A stretch of DNA of 64,000 nucleotides. Origin: Rhodanobacter glycinis (GTDB lineage Bacteria > Pseudomonadota > Gammaproteobacteria > Xanthomonadales > Rhodanobacteraceae). A program made the translations under genes and the position numbers. Shown one piece after another: positions 62,878-64,000 of the stretch. Where the stretch lies: assembly GCF_006438785.1 (NCBI RefSeq), contig NZ_RCZB01000006.1, forward strand, positions 1 to 64,000, written 5' to 3'. Every line of letters starts with the position of its first letter. The stretch's first letter is position 1. Under the pieces are notes generated by a model. It saw nothing but the letters and a program-made list of their open reading frames with translations. It searched no databases and was not told the origin of the DNA.

Positions 62878-64000
<1,123 letters not shown>

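Overview
The window is about 64 kb of GC-rich (roughly 65%) gammaproteobacterial chromosome. It looks like Xanthomonadales, most likely Rhodanobacteraceae (Rhodanobacter/Dyella-like). The reasons are a xanthomonadin/aryl-polyene pigment locus with a XanB2-type chorismatase, a DUF6776-bactofilin-erpA-nudC cluster, AmpE, a monomeric isocitrate dehydrogenase, an MdtABC-type pump with two permeases, and REP-like palindromes. Genus is inference. No prophage, insertion sequence, CRISPR array or plasmid function was seen.

Layout. (1) 1-350: 3' end of a 5S rRNA, i.e. the end of an rrn operon, followed by an unusual array in which the 5S tail plus a terminator is repeated three times. (2) 490-7536: rhomboid protease, glutamine amidotransferase, a lone GspE/PilB-type ATPase, glyQ-glyS and an XRE regulator. 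(3) 7821-13847: an Oar-like TonB-dependent receptor, an LplT-PlsC fusion and AmpE. (4) 14526-19833: NudC, ErpA, bactofilin, DUF6776, bacterioferritin and its ferredoxin (with a Fur-box-like site), RppH, tRNA-Met, QueD and a phasin. (5) 20004-27475: the complete atpIBEFHAGDC operon with promoter, terminator and stable hairpins in most of its longer intergenic gaps. (6) 27520-29521: a TonB-C-like lipoprotein and GlmU.

(7) 29563-42734 is the main accessory locus, a xanthomonadin/aryl-polyene cluster. XanB2 makes hydroxybenzoate from chorismate. A rightward operon encodes ACP, a COG4648 membrane protein, a dehydratase, an acyltransferase, a LolA-like carrier, an MMPL exporter, an ApeP-like dehydratase and a ketoreductase. 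A leftward operon encodes a ketosynthase, a ketosynthase-like partner, a GT2 glycosyltransferase, a cation/proton antiporter and a flavin halogenase-like enzyme. Together they would build a polyene on an aromatic starter, possibly halogenate and glycosylate it, and move it to the outer membrane. No aryl-ACP ligase, thioesterase or second ACP was seen, so these must lie elsewhere or be dispensable.

(8) 42856-53000: YdcF-like protein, HemF, a REP pair, an exported protein with 18-19-residue repeats, GpmA, a cupin, membrane and exported unknowns, a GAF-degenerate GGDEF-EAL phosphodiesterase, ZapE, an alpha/beta hydrolase, AcpH and a membrane-anchored cytochrome c5. (9) 53494-64000: an MdtABC-like tripartite efflux system, a LysM protein, a small lipoprotein and the first half of a monomeric NADP-isocitrate dehydrogenase cut by the window end.

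Most of the window is ordinary housekeeping. The features most worth a second look are the pigment cluster's gene content (missing ligase, embedded antiporter, halogenase), the duplicated 5S tails, the atp intercistronic hairpins and the repeat protein.
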